Notes under the pieces: generated by a model
Seen by the model: only the letters and a program-made list of their open reading frames with translations
What the model was told of the DNA's origin: nothing
Database searches by the model: none
Made by a program: the position numbers and the translations under genes
From: an uncultured Prevotella sp.
GTDB lineage: Bacteria; Bacteroidota; Bacteroidia; Bacteroidales; Bacteroidaceae
Length of the DNA stretch: 64,000 nucleotides
Reading direction: 5' to 3'
Assembly: GCA_934204655.1 (NCBI GenBank)
Contig: CAKPZJ010000013.1
Span: 1-64,000, forward strand
Shown: positions 35,934 through 44,190 of the stretch, in pieces
Position numbering within the stretch: position 1 is the first letter of the stretch
How the letters are laid out: every line of letters begins with the position of its first letter

Positions 35934-35941
35934 CAAAATTA
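35934..35941 (-). promoter_or_regulatory. -7 element of the carboxyltransferase gene
   Basis: The minus strand reads TAATTTTG, about 41 bases before the ATG. Confidence 0.6.
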
Positions 35942-36328
35942 GATAAAAAAAATCAATTCCCCGATGATTACCCGCATTTTTTAGGATTTTATTACTACCA
36001 CCGGAGCTGTCCGCCCAGTAGCCCAGACCGTCGCCACGGGTAGCGGAGCCATCGGTGCCTGTGCTGACGAGACTGCCTGACGAGCGGGAGCCGACACCCG
36101 GCCTGCAGCCAAGGCTGACACGGCGTAACCGAATGGCAGACAACGAACCGCCAGCCTCTCCCACCACCCTACGGGCCCTCAACAGCTGCATCCGAAGACT
36201 TAGGATGTAGAGCCTTTAGTTCCAGACGTACATCCCAAACCTCCATGTCTACATTCTAAGTCTTCGGACGGAGCCTGGCGGAGCCACGATTATGGTGTCG
36301 GCGTACACCTTATTATATATAAGCACCG
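35942..36328. other. intergenic region with a long hairpin
   Basis: No credible gene lies here. A 21-bp inverted repeat with one mismatch joins 36191-36211 to 36248-36268. A copy of the AT-rich motif lies at 36305-36321 on the minus strand, just before the duplicated promoter block. The hairpin may terminate transcription. Confidence 0.5.
36305..36321 (-). repeat. AT-rich motif, copy at 36.3 kb
   Basis: The minus strand reads TATATATAATAAGGTGT, identical over 17 bases to the copies at 13.0 and 22.4 kb. Confidence 0.6.
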
Positions 36329-36485
36329 GCGCCTCAATACTGCAAATCGAAAAATTCTTCGAATTTTTCTTTGCAGTATCTTCGGCTTGCACTACCTTTG
36401 GATAAGTCAGGCTGCGCCTCAATACTGCAAACTGAAAAATTCTTCGAATTTTTCTTTGCAGTATCTTCGGCTTGCACTACCTTTG
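36329..36485 (+). promoter_or_regulatory. tandemly duplicated promoter/dyad block
   Basis: An 85-base unit occurs twice (starting at 36329 and 36414). Each has a hairpin: arms ATACTGCAAA and GAAAAATTC pair with GAATTTTTC and TTTGCAGTAT around TTC. The right arm contains TTTG, the -33 element, and TACCTTTG follows 19 bases later (36393-36400 and 36478-36485). Two complete promoters therefore each have a dyad over the -33 element. Confidence 0.75.
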
Positions 36486-36514
36486 CAAAGAGAAAGATAA
36501 AGACTAAGAACTGT

Positions 36515-37372
36515 ATGATAATGAGAAATAAAGTAATAGTCCTGGCGCTCGCGGTACTGGCCATCGCCGTAACGGCCTGCAAGGGTGGCTCGAAAGAGTC
36601 CCCGACGACGCGCAACGGTGCCTCGACCGACGAGCTGAAACTCAAGGGCGACAAGACGGTGTACGGACTGGCCTGCGACGGATGCACGGACTCGGTAGTG
36701 ATGCTCTTGCCCAATGACGGAAGCGACCCCATCAAGTACAATGTCATCGATGCTACCCGGCGAGGCAAGATTATGGGCCAGCTCAAGGTGGGCGACTGGA
36801 TAGGAGTGGTCGTCAATGAGCGGGACCCCAAGGTGGCCGACATGGTGATAGACCTGGACCAGCTCAAGGGCATCTGGTGCTACATAGTGATGCCTAAGCT
36901 GAAAGACTACGACTCCATGAGCGAGCGGCTGCAGCGCCGTATCATGCGCAACATGCCCGACTCGATTAAGGAGACCTATCTCATTCCCCGCGAATATGGT
37001 TTCTGGATGAGGCGCCAGTGGTCGTGCCAGAGCGTGGGGTACATGCGCGAGCAGACATCGCTGGAAGATGAGAGTCCCGTGGTGTATCCCCCGTTAGGGT
37101 TCTTCACTGCCTGGCACATCTGGAACGGCAAGCTGGTCATTACCAGCGGCACCCCCAAGTTTACCAAGGACAACAAGCTCACGGTAACCAACCTTACCAA
37201 CGACACCTGTACCATAGAGTACTTCAAAGGCGACTCGCTGGTACTGTCGAGCGACGGCATTTCGCGTAGCTATTATCGTAAGAACAACATCGACGACATC
37301 AACAAGCGTGCCAAGGCCATCGCCGCCATCCAGGCTAAGAAAGCGCTTCAGGATGCTACGTCAGCCCAATAG
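36515..37372 (+). CDS. lipoprotein of unknown function
   Basis: The 285-residue protein begins with a lipoprotein signal (lipobox AVTAC, Cys22; alternative start two codons later). A region with VYGLACDGCTDSVVMLLP and a mid-protein beta-strand segment (IWNGKLVITSG...NLTNDTCTIEYFKGDSLVL) are visible. I do not recognise a named family. The C-terminus is a charged helix. The upstream duplicated promoter block suggests the gene is well expressed or tightly regulated. It is followed by a strong hairpin. Confidence 0.7.
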   Translation: MIMRNKVIVLALAVLAIAVTACKGGSKESPTTRNGASTDELKLKGDKTVYGLACDGCTDSVVMLLPNDGSDPIKYNVIDATRRGKIMGQLKVGDWIGVVVNERDPKVADMVIDLDQLKGIWCYIVMPKLKDYDSMSERLQRRIMRNMPDSIKETYLIPREYGFWMRRQWSCQSVGYMREQTSLEDESPVVYPPLGFFTAWHIWNGKLVITSGTPKFTKDNKLTVTNLTNDTCTIEYFKGDSLVLSSDGISRSYYRKNNIDDINKRAKAIAAIQAKKALQDATSAQ

Positions 37373-37386
37373 CCCCGACAGCCACT

Positions 37387-37433
37387 ACGACAGACGCCGC
37401 ATGGATTGCTCATTTCCATGCGGCGTCTGTCGT
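37387..37433. terminator. 19-bp perfect hairpin between convergent genes
   Basis: Arms 37387-37405 and 37415-37433 pair perfectly around a nine-base loop, between the lipoprotein gene and queF. There is no U-tract. Confidence 0.7.
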
Positions 37434-37462
37434 CTATACGGGTAGCCCCGGCGGGCGGACTG

Positions 37463-37927
37463 CTACCTGTCCAGGTCGTGGTTCATAAAGCGGTGCTCGG
37501 CCAGCTGCTCGTACTTGGTGCCGGGCTTGCCGTAGTTGGCATAGGGATAGATGCTGATGCCCCCGCGAGGGGTAAACAGCCCCGTAACCTCTATATACTT
37601 AGGCTCCATGAGCTTGATGAGGTCCTTCATGATGATGTTGACACAGTCCTCATGGAAGTCGCCGTGGTTGCGAAAGCTGAACAGATACAGCTTGAGGCTC
37701 TTGCTCTCCACCATCTTGACCTCGGGAATATAGGAGATACGTATCTCGGCGAAGTCGGGCTGCCCGGTGATGGGGCAGAGGGACGTAAATTCCGGGCAGT
37801 TGAACCGCACCCAGTAGTCGTTACCCGGGTGCTTGTTAACGAATGTCTCCAGCACCTCAGGGGCATAGTCTGTGGCGTACTTGGTGGCCGAGCCAAGTTG
37901 TTTCAGGCCGTCGTGAGTTCTATCCAT
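37463..37927 (-). CDS. queF: NADPH-dependent 7-cyano-7-deazaguanine reductase
   Basis: The 154-residue type I QueF reduces preQ0 to preQ1 in queuosine tRNA modification. The [10 protein letters not shown] segment holds the catalytic Cys. The [22 protein letters not shown] motif (about 73-94) holds the substrate-binding Glu and the NADPH site. The ATG at 37927 lies two bases after the queT stop; an earlier TTG is less likely. It is cotranscribed with the transporter under a preQ1 riboswitch. Confidence 0.95.
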   Translation of the reverse strand: MDRTHDGLKQLGSATKYATDYAPEVLETFVNKHPGNDYWVRFNCPEFTSLCPITGQPDFAEIRISYIPEVKMVESKSLKLYLFSFRNHGDFHEDCVNIIMKDLIKLMEPKYIEVTGLFTPRGGISIYPYANYGKPGTKYEQLAEHRFMNHDLDR

Positions 37928-37929
37928 AA

Positions 37930-38619
37930 TCAAATATTGAAAATTTTGAGTACATTATAGTCTACGCCATTGTCGTACACGTCCTCGCCCTCGACGGCCT
38001 TGACATGGCGCACCACCCAGATGGTCACAGGCAGGGCCACCACCTCGTAAAGGGTCTTGAGCACCACCTGCCAGAACATCAGTACGGGTATCTCGGCAAG
38101 GGGTATGACACCCCAGAAAGCCAAGGGGAAGAAGATGAGCGAGTCGGCACTCTCGCCAGCTACCGTACTCAGTATGGCACGCAGCGAGAAACGCTTGCCG
38201 TTGGACCCTATCTTCATGCGGCTCATCACATAGGCATTGGCGAACGAGCCTACGAGGAAGGCGGCAAACGAGGCCGCAGCCACACGGGGCGCCAGCCCGA
38301 AGATGGCATGAAATCCGGTGTCATTGGTCCAGTAGGGAGCGCCCGGAATATAGTCTACCAATGCCCCGACCAGCGTGAAGAAGAAATTCATGGCAAAGCC
38401 CACCCAGATGAGTAACCTTACCTTACGGTAGCCCCACACCTCGCACACGCAGTCATTAATAATATAACTAATGGGGAATACGAGCAGTCCGCCGGTAACG
38501 CTGAACTGGCCCATGGCAATCTGCTTTGTCGCAAACACGTTTGACGCAATCAGGCAAACGCAGAAGAGTATGCCGAAAAGCATAAACAGCATACTCACGT
38601 TCTGTCTATTTTTATCCAT
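37930..38619 (-). CDS. queuosine precursor transporter (YhhQ/VUT family)
   Basis: The 229-residue inner-membrane protein has six to seven helices and belongs to the QPTR/YhhQ family that imports preQ0 or preQ1. Family hallmarks include [18 protein letters not shown] (about 49-66) and the [15 protein letters not shown] motif (about 153-167). The preQ1-I riboswitch just upstream and the adjoining queF gene firmly link it to queuosine salvage or synthesis. Confidence 0.93.
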   Translation of the reverse strand: MDKNRQNVSMLFMLFGILFCVCLIASNVFATKQIAMGQFSVTGGLLVFPISYIINDCVCEVWGYRKVRLLIWVGFAMNFFFTLVGALVDYIPGAPYWTNDTGFHAIFGLAPRVAAASFAAFLVGSFANAYVMSRMKIGSNGKRFSLRAILSTVAGESADSLIFFPLAFWGVIPLAEIPVLMFWQVVLKTLYEVVALPVTIWVVRHVKAVEGEDVYDNGVDYNVLKIFNI

Positions 38620-38622
38620 TTC

Positions 38623-38657
38623 CTTGTTTTGTTAAAGGGGGTTGAGCAAGTACCCCT
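38623..38657 (-). promoter_or_regulatory. preQ1-I riboswitch controlling queT-queF
   Basis: Reading the minus strand, AGGGG (38657-38653) pairs with CCCCT (39 bases and fewer downstream, ending about 38636) around a loop containing CTTG. The A-rich tail TTAACAAAACAAGG then follows. Its CAAG (38626-38623) pairs with the loop CTTG to form the H-type pseudoknot. The tail matches the well-studied Thermoanaerobacter tengcongensis preQ1 aptamer. AAGGA, the likely ribosome-binding site, overlaps the pseudoknot three bases before the ATG, so control is probably translational. Confidence 0.85.
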
Positions 38658-38670
38658 GTGATTATGGCTG

Positions 38671-38678
38671 CAAAGTTA
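38671..38678 (-). promoter_or_regulatory. -7 element of queT-queF
   Basis: The minus strand reads TAACTTTG. The predicted leader of about 45 bases is almost entirely the riboswitch. Confidence 0.65.
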
Positions 38679-38752
38679 CTCAAAATAGCCCACAAAATGC
38701 TGGTTTTGGTGAAAAAGTTCACCATTAGGGCCTAAAAATTAGCCATTTTCAG

Positions 38753-38760
38753 TAACTTTG
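38753..38760 (+). promoter_or_regulatory. -7 element of the glycosyltransferase operon
   Basis: TAACTTTG; its last base is 12 bases before the ATG at 38773. It overlaps an in-frame TTG, which is thereby ruled out as a start. Confidence 0.65.
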
Positions 38761-38772
38761 CATCTCGTAACC

Positions 38773-39645
38773 ATGCTACTGTCTATCATCATCCCCGTTT
38801 ACAGGACTGCCGACACGCTCGACCGCTGTGTAGAGAGCGTGCTGGCCCAGGCTGGCGACAGCGAGATAATCCTGGTTGACGACGGCTCGCCCGACATGGC
38901 CCCGCAGCTGTGCGACGAGTGGGCCCGCCGCGACAGCCGCATCCGCGTAATACACCAGGCCAACCAGGGGCTCAGCGGCGCACGCAATACGGGTATCGAA
39001 TGGTCGCGGGGGCAGTACCTGGCCTTCGTAGACAGCGACGACGCCATGGCTCCGGGAGCCCTGCCCAAGCTGATGGAGCTGCTAAAGGCCCATCCAGAAT
39101 ACGACCTGACCGAGTTTCAGGCCGTCGTACACTACGGCACTGCCCGTGCCCACGCCCTGCCCCTGACCGACGGGGCCTATACCGACTGGCGTCAGTACTG
39201 GACGGCCACCCGTGGCTACACCCACACCTACGCCTGGAACAAGCTGTACCGCCGCGCACTCTTCGACCACACCCGTTTTCCCATCGGCCATACGTTCGAG
39301 GATATCCTCACCATCCCCAGCCTGCTCCAGCAGTGCCGCGTCATAGGCACCACCACCATTATGGGCTACCACTACTATGACAACCCCGACGGCATAACCC
39401 ACCAGGCCACGGGGCGCGACCTGGCCAACCTGTTAGAGGGCCACTGCCGCATACTGCCGTTAGCGAGCAGTGCCGACTACTACGCCCATGTGCTCAACAT
39501 AGCGCTCGACGTACACCACGCCACGGGCCGCGTGCCCCAGTTGCCGCGGATGCCCTACTGGCAGACACCCAAGTTATTAGCCCACCGATTATTAGGACTC
39601 ACACTCTTATGCAAGATACACCTATGGATAACCCGACGCCACTGA
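38773..39645 (+). CDS. family 2 glycosyltransferase
   Basis: The 290-residue GT-A enzyme begins with LSIIIPVYRTADTLDRCVESVLAQ and has the nucleotide-binding DDGSPD (about 36-41). NQGLSGARNTGI and the metal-binding DSDD at about 86-89 follow. It probably adds a sugar to a surface polysaccharide or LPS. The ATG at 38773 is set by the promoter. The next glycosyltransferase gene overlaps its end. Confidence 0.87.
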   Translation: MLLSIIIPVYRTADTLDRCVESVLAQAGDSEIILVDDGSPDMAPQLCDEWARRDSRIRVIHQANQGLSGARNTGIEWSRGQYLAFVDSDDAMAPGALPKLMELLKAHPEYDLTEFQAVVHYGTARAHALPLTDGAYTDWRQYWTATRGYTHTYAWNKLYRRALFDHTRFPIGHTFEDILTIPSLLQQCRVIGTTTIMGYHYYDNPDGITHQATGRDLANLLEGHCRILPLASSADYYAHVLNIALDVHHATGRVPQLPRMPYWQTPKLLAHRLLGLTLLCKIHLWITRRH

Positions 39646-40571
39646 TCAGTTTTATCATTACCTGCTACGACCTGCCGGCCGATATGCTCAACGCGTGTAT
39701 AGCCTCCATACGCACGCTGATACTCCTGCCGCACGAGCGCGAAATCATAGTCATCGACGATGGGTCGGCCATACCGGCCCTCACCGACATAGCCTCGCTG
39801 AAGGACGAGATAATCTATCTGCGGCAGCCTAACCGCGGCCTGTCGAGTGCCCGCAACATGGGGCTGCAGGTGGCCACGGGCCAGTACATCCAGTTTGTCG
39901 ATGGCGACGACAGCCTGGTACAGGCCCCTTACGAGCACTGCCTGGACATAGTGCGCTACCACCAGCCCGACGTGGTCACCTTTCACTTCAGCGACCATCC
40001 CGATGCCGACACCCCTTACTCCTTCGAGGGCCCCATGGACGGCGCCACCTACATACACAACCAGAACATACGGGGCACGGCCTGCGGGTACATCTTCAAC
40101 CGTCAGCTCTTAGGCAGCCTACGCTTCACGCCCGGCATCCTGCACGAGGACGAGGAGTTTACACCCCTCCTGCTCCTCCGCGCTGAGCGCCTGTACAGTA
40201 CCGATGCCAAGGCGTACTACTACCGTAAGCGCGGCAACTCTATCGTACACGACACCACCCCCAACCATATAGATAAGCGGCTGGCCGACACCCTCGGCAT
40301 CATAGGCCGCCTGCAACAGTTGGCCCAGACACTGCCCGGGCAGGAGCGCGTGGCCCTCGGCCGCCGTATAGCCCAGCTCTGCATGGACTACCTGTACAAC
40401 ACCATCCGCCTGACCCACAGCCGCCAGCGCCTGAACGATGCCACCGAGGCCCTAAGCCAACTCGGCCTGTACCCTCTGCCCGACAGGAAGTACACCCACA
40501 AGTACCAGCTCTTCCGCCGCATGGTCCAGTCGGGCATAGGTAGGACCATACTACTCCATACGATAAGATAA
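39609..40571 (+). CDS. family 2 glycosyltransferase
   Basis: The 320-residue GT-A protein has LISFIITCYDLPADML, IDDGS (about 49-53), NRGLSSARNMGL and the metal-binding DGDD at about 96-99. It also has a C-terminal helical region. The start overlaps the preceding gene by 37 bases; Met6 is an alternative. Donor and acceptor are unknown. It forms a three-gene operon with its neighbours. Confidence 0.87.
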   Translation: MQDTPMDNPTPLISFIITCYDLPADMLNACIASIRTLILLPHEREIIVIDDGSAIPALTDIASLKDEIIYLRQPNRGLSSARNMGLQVATGQYIQFVDGDDSLVQAPYEHCLDIVRYHQPDVVTFHFSDHPDADTPYSFEGPMDGATYIHNQNIRGTACGYIFNRQLLGSLRFTPGILHEDEEFTPLLLLRAERLYSTDAKAYYYRKRGNSIVHDTTPNHIDKRLADTLGIIGRLQQLAQTLPGQERVALGRRIAQLCMDYLYNTIRLTHSRQRLNDATEALSQLGLYPLPDRKYTHKYQLFRRMVQSGIGRTILLHTIR

Positions 40572-40579
40572 GACGGCTT

Positions 40580-41668
40580 ATGAGGGTATTACTGATGGGC
40601 GAGTACAGCAATGTACACTGGACGCTGGCCGAGGGACTGCACAAGCTGGGTCACCAGGTGACGGTAATGTCCAACGGTGACTTCTGGAAGGACTACCCGC
40701 GCGACATCTCGCTGGTGCGCCGGCCTGGCCGCCTCGGCGGCCTGTGGTACATGGGCCAGCTCTACGCTCGCCTGCCTCAGCTACGCGGCTACGACGTGGT
40801 CCAGTTTATCAACCCTATGTTCTTAGAACTTCGGGCTGAGCGCGTCGAGCCTATCTACCAGTACCTGAAGCGCCACAACGGCCAGCTCTTCTTAGGCGCT
40901 TACGGCATGGACTACTACTGGGTTCACGAGAACATTACCCGCATGCCCCTACGGTACAGCGACTTCAACTTCGGCCACACCCTGCGCACCGGGCCCGAGG
41001 CCGAGGTCTATATACAGGACTGGATAGGCACCGCCAAGGGCCGGCTGAACCAGCTCATGGCCCGCGAGTGCCAGGGCATCATAGCCGGCCTGTACGAGTA
41101 CTGGGCATGCTACCATCCGCTCTTTGCCGACAAGACCACGTTTATACCCTACCCCATACACTGCCGCGATGACCAGCCTGTAAGTACCCACGACCGCCTG
41201 CGCGTGTTTATCGGCATCAACCGCGAGCGCTCGGTGTACAAGGGCACCGACATCATGCTCCGCGCTGCCCAGGATGTGGCCCGCCGCTATCCTGACAGGA
41301 TGCAGCTGACGGTGGCCGAGAACCTCCCCTTCAGCGAATACACCCGCCAGCTGGCTGACAGCGACGTACTGCTGGACCAGCTGTACAGCTACACACCCTC
41401 CATGAACCCCTTAGAGGCTATGGCTCATGGCATCATCTGTGTAGGGGGCGGCGAGCCCGAAAACTATGAGATACTGGGCGAGAAAGAGCTGCGCCCCATC
41501 GTTAACGTACAGCCCACGTACGACAGCGTCTATGAGGAACTCGAAAAACTGGTTAATCACCCTGAGCGCATAGGCCCGCTGAAGCGCCAGAGTATAGAGT
41601 ACATACGCCGGCACCATGACTATATCAAGGTAGCTAAACAATACGAGAAATTATACTGCGGCCGATAA
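40580..41668 (+). CDS. GT-B glycosyltransferase (group 1/family 4-like)
   Basis: The 362-residue protein starts with MRVLLMGEYSNVHWTLAEGLHKLGHQVTV, typical of the GT-B N-terminal Rossmann domain. The C-terminal donor-binding domain has LDQLYSYTPSMNPLEAMAHGIICVGGGEPENYE (about 265-300), the E-x7-E-like region of family 4. It is the third gene of a glycosyltransferase operon, probably for a surface glycan. Confidence 0.83.
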   Translation: MRVLLMGEYSNVHWTLAEGLHKLGHQVTVMSNGDFWKDYPRDISLVRRPGRLGGLWYMGQLYARLPQLRGYDVVQFINPMFLELRAERVEPIYQYLKRHNGQLFLGAYGMDYYWVHENITRMPLRYSDFNFGHTLRTGPEAEVYIQDWIGTAKGRLNQLMARECQGIIAGLYEYWACYHPLFADKTTFIPYPIHCRDDQPVSTHDRLRVFIGINRERSVYKGTDIMLRAAQDVARRYPDRMQLTVAENLPFSEYTRQLADSDVLLDQLYSYTPSMNPLEAMAHGIICVGGGEPENYEILGEKELRPIVNVQPTYDSVYEELEKLVNHPERIGPLKRQSIEYIRRHHDYIKVAKQYEKLYCGR

Positions 41669-41685
41669 CCTACAGGCTATCGGCC
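41660..41685. terminator. hairpin between convergent genes
   Basis: GGCCGATA (41660-41667) pairs with TATCGGCC (41678-41685). The left arm overlaps the glycosyltransferase stop codon and the hairpin lies nine bases from the convergent tilS end. Confidence 0.55.
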
Positions 41686-41693
41686 CACTGGCC

Positions 41694-43013
41694 TTAGTCG
41701 TCCTCGCTCACGCTGAGTTCGAGGTAGCGACGGCTAAGGTCTGTTATACGGCAACGATTGTCGGGCCGCTCGCCCACCAACCACACGATACGCCCCGTGG
41801 CATCGGCCACTACCAGTTGGGCGCGCTTCTCCAGCACATTCTTCTTACGGTCTGTAAGATAATCGCTTACCAACTTAGAACCCGTCATGCCCAGTGGCAC
41901 GAAGCGGTCGCCCTGCTGTGTCCTGCGCAGGGTGAGCGGCCACGCGATGGGGTCGGCGTCGAGCGTGGCACACGTGGCGGCACGCGACAGGACAAAGCCG
42001 GCCTCTACAGCACCAGTCTGCACACGCAACTTCAGCCGCTCGCCATAACGGTAGAGTCCTGGCTCGGGCACCACCAGGGGTGCGGGCTGCGCGGCAGGCT
42101 GCGTGGCGATGACAAAGGCGTCGCGGTCGCGCACCACGATATGCGAGGCCGACCGCCACACCATGCCGCTCTGCGCATCGAGGCTGGCGGCCATGTCCTC
42201 GACCTGTGCCGGGGTAAACCCTAACCCTCGGAGACGGTGCCAGAGCATGTACTCGGCACTGGGCTCGCGCCGCAGGCGGTCTATGGGCAACCTCTGGCCC
42301 TCGTAGGGGGCGTGCAGGGCCTGGCTGTTGGCCACCCGGGCCACCTCAGCGAGGCGCTGAGAAGTCTGGTAGATGGAGTCTATGACCGAGGGATTGATGG
42401 TCTGAAGCAGGGGAATGACATCCAGCCGTATCTTGTTGCGCTTTACATCGTTTTTCAGGTTGGTACTATCGGTTACATAGTTCTGCCCGTGGTCGCGGAG
42501 ATAGCCGAGAATATCCTGTCGGCTTACGCCTAAGAGGGGGCGAACCACGTGGCCGTGACGGGGAGCTATGCCCGTAAGGCCGTCGATACCAGTGCCACGG
42601 AGCAGATTGAGAAGCACGGTCTCGACGCTGTCCTCGCGGTGGTGGGCCACACAGATGGTGGCGGCGCCGATGTCGCGGCGAAGCTGTTCGAAATAAGTAT
42701 ATCTGAGGTCGCGTGCGGCCATCTCTATACTCACCTTGTGGGCGGCGGCATAGGCATGGGTGTCAAAGTGGGCACGGTGAAGGGTTATGCCGTAGCAGTC
42801 GCACAGGCTGACGCAGAACTGCTCATCGCGGTCGGCCTCGTCGCCACGCAGATGAAAGTTGCAATGGGCGGCATCGACGGTATAGCCCAGTTCGTGAAGC
42901 ACCAACAGCAGGCACACGCTGTCGGCCCCGCCAGACAGGGCCACGATATGGCGGTCCGTGCGGGCCATGAGCCCATGACGGGCGATGAACTGCCGTACGC
43001 TATCACTCAACAT
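41694..43013 (-). CDS. tilS: tRNA(Ile)-lysidine synthetase
   Basis: The 439-residue enzyme attaches lysine to C34 of the tRNA-Ile that reads AUA. The ATP pyrophosphatase motif SGGADS is at about 28-33, followed by the HCNFHLRGDEADRDE signature, AHHREDSVET and LLRGTGIDGLTGI. A C-terminal TilS domain ends the protein. I chose the ATG at 43013 (MLSDSVRQFIARHG), overlapping the methyltransferase gene by 11 bases. The in-frame upstream extension is Ser/Thr-rich and antisense-like. Confidence 0.93.
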   Translation of the reverse strand: MLSDSVRQFIARHGLMARTDRHIVALSGGADSVCLLLVLHELGYTVDAAHCNFHLRGDEADRDEQFCVSLCDCYGITLHRAHFDTHAYAAAHKVSIEMAARDLRYTYFEQLRRDIGAATICVAHHREDSVETVLLNLLRGTGIDGLTGIAPRHGHVVRPLLGVSRQDILGYLRDHGQNYVTDSTNLKNDVKRNKIRLDVIPLLQTINPSVIDSIYQTSQRLAEVARVANSQALHAPYEGQRLPIDRLRREPSAEYMLWHRLRGLGFTPAQVEDMAASLDAQSGMVWRSASHIVVRDRDAFVIATQPAAQPAPLVVPEPGLYRYGERLKLRVQTGAVEAGFVLSRAATCATLDADPIAWPLTLRRTQQGDRFVPLGMTGSKLVSDYLTDRKKNVLEKRAQLVVADATGRIVWLVGERPDNRCRITDLSRRYLELSVSEDD

Positions 43014-44190
43014 AGAGCACCAGTCCCTTGAGATATTCGCCCTCGGGGTGATAGATGTTGATGGGGTGGTCGGCCGGCTGATGGAGCTGGTGCAGGATAC
43101 GCACCTTGCGGCCAGCCTGGGCAGCAGCGGTAAAGACAGCGTTGCGGAAATGGTCCTTGGTAACCACCTGCGAGCAACTGAAGGTAAACAGGATGCCTCC
43201 GTGCTTGATGCGCTCGAAACCTTTGACGTTAAGGCGGGTGTAACCCTTGAGCGCATTGTGGAGGGCAGCACGGTGCTTGGCAAAGGCAGGCGGGTCGAGG
43301 ATGATGAGGTCGTACTTGTCGTCATGGGCATCGAGATACTTGAACGCATCGTCGCAGTAAGCCTCGTGGCGGCTGTCGCCGGGGAAGTTCAGGGCCACAT
43401 TGAGATTGGTCAGTTCGATGGCCTTGGCGCTGCTGTCTACCGAGTGGACCGACTGGGCACCGCCCCGCATGGCATATACCGAAAAACCGCCCGTGTAGCA
43501 GAACATGTTGAGTACGTTTCGGCCACGGGCATAGTGCTCTAAGAGCAGCCGGTTCTCGCGCTGGTCTACGAAGAAGCCTGTCTTCTGACCCTTGAGCCAG
43601 TCGACATGAAACTTGAGGCCGTTCTCCACGGCCGTATTGTCGTCGCTGCCCCCATAGATGAAGCCGTTCTCCTGGCGCAGGTCGGCTTTGTAGGGCAGCG
43701 TGGTCTCGCTCTTGTAGTACACATGGGCTATACGGTGGCCCATAACATGGAGAAGCGCCTGGCACACCTCGTGGCGACATACGTGCATGCCCACGCTGTG
43801 GGCCTGCATGACAGCCGTAGCCCCGTAGCAGTCTATGACCAGCCCAGGCAGGTTGTCGCCCTCGCCGTGAACCAGCCGGTAGGTATTGTTATCGGGATTG
43901 TCGGCTATGCCGATGGCTATGCGCATCTGCAAGGCCGACTCCAGCCGGCTCTCCCAGAACGCGGCATCAATGGGCACCTCTCTGAACGACAGGACGCGCA
44001 CTGCGATGGAGCCTATCTGGTAATGGCCCACCGCCAGGAACTCTCCCGTGGAGGCATAGACATTCACTACATCGCCCTCGGCCACTCCCTCATCGATATG
44101 ACTGATGGCGCCCGAGAAAATCCATGGATGAAAACGGCGGAGGCTTTCTTCCTTGCCCCGCTTGAGTGTTACGGTACGGTATGTTATCAT
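43003..44190 (-). CDS. RlmI-like SAM-dependent rRNA methyltransferase
   Basis: The 395-residue protein has an N-terminal PUA domain (about 1-80), a linker domain and a class I Rossmann methyltransferase. SAM-binding NMFCYTGGFSVYAMRGGA is at about 227-244 and the catalytic DPPAFAKH at about 299-306. RlmI methylates C5 of a 23S rRNA cytosine in E. coli; the exact target here is inferred. The start overlaps the exonuclease gene stop (ATGA), forming an exonuclease-methyltransferase-tilS operon. Confidence 0.87.
   Translation of the reverse strand: MITYRTVTLKRGKEESLRRFHPWIFSGAISHIDEGVAEGDVVNVYASTGEFLAVGHYQIGSIAVRVLSFREVPIDAAFWESRLESALQMRIAIGIADNPDNNTYRLVHGEGDNLPGLVIDCYGATAVMQAHSVGMHVCRHEVCQALLHVMGHRIAHVYYKSETTLPYKADLRQENGFIYGGSDDNTAVENGLKFHVDWLKGQKTGFFVDQRENRLLLEHYARGRNVLNMFCYTGGFSVYAMRGGAQSVHSVDSSAKAIELTNLNVALNFPGDSRHEAYCDDAFKYLDAHDDKYDLIILDPPAFAKHRAALHNALKGYTRLNVKGFERIKHGGILFTFSCSQVVTKDHFRNAVFTAAAQAGRKVRILHQLHQPADHPINIYHPEGEYLKGLVLYVE

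Noticed and set aside
36329..36485. Possible CRISPR-like repeat
   Set aside because: Only two units, no spacers of regular length and no cas genes; the unit is a promoter block.
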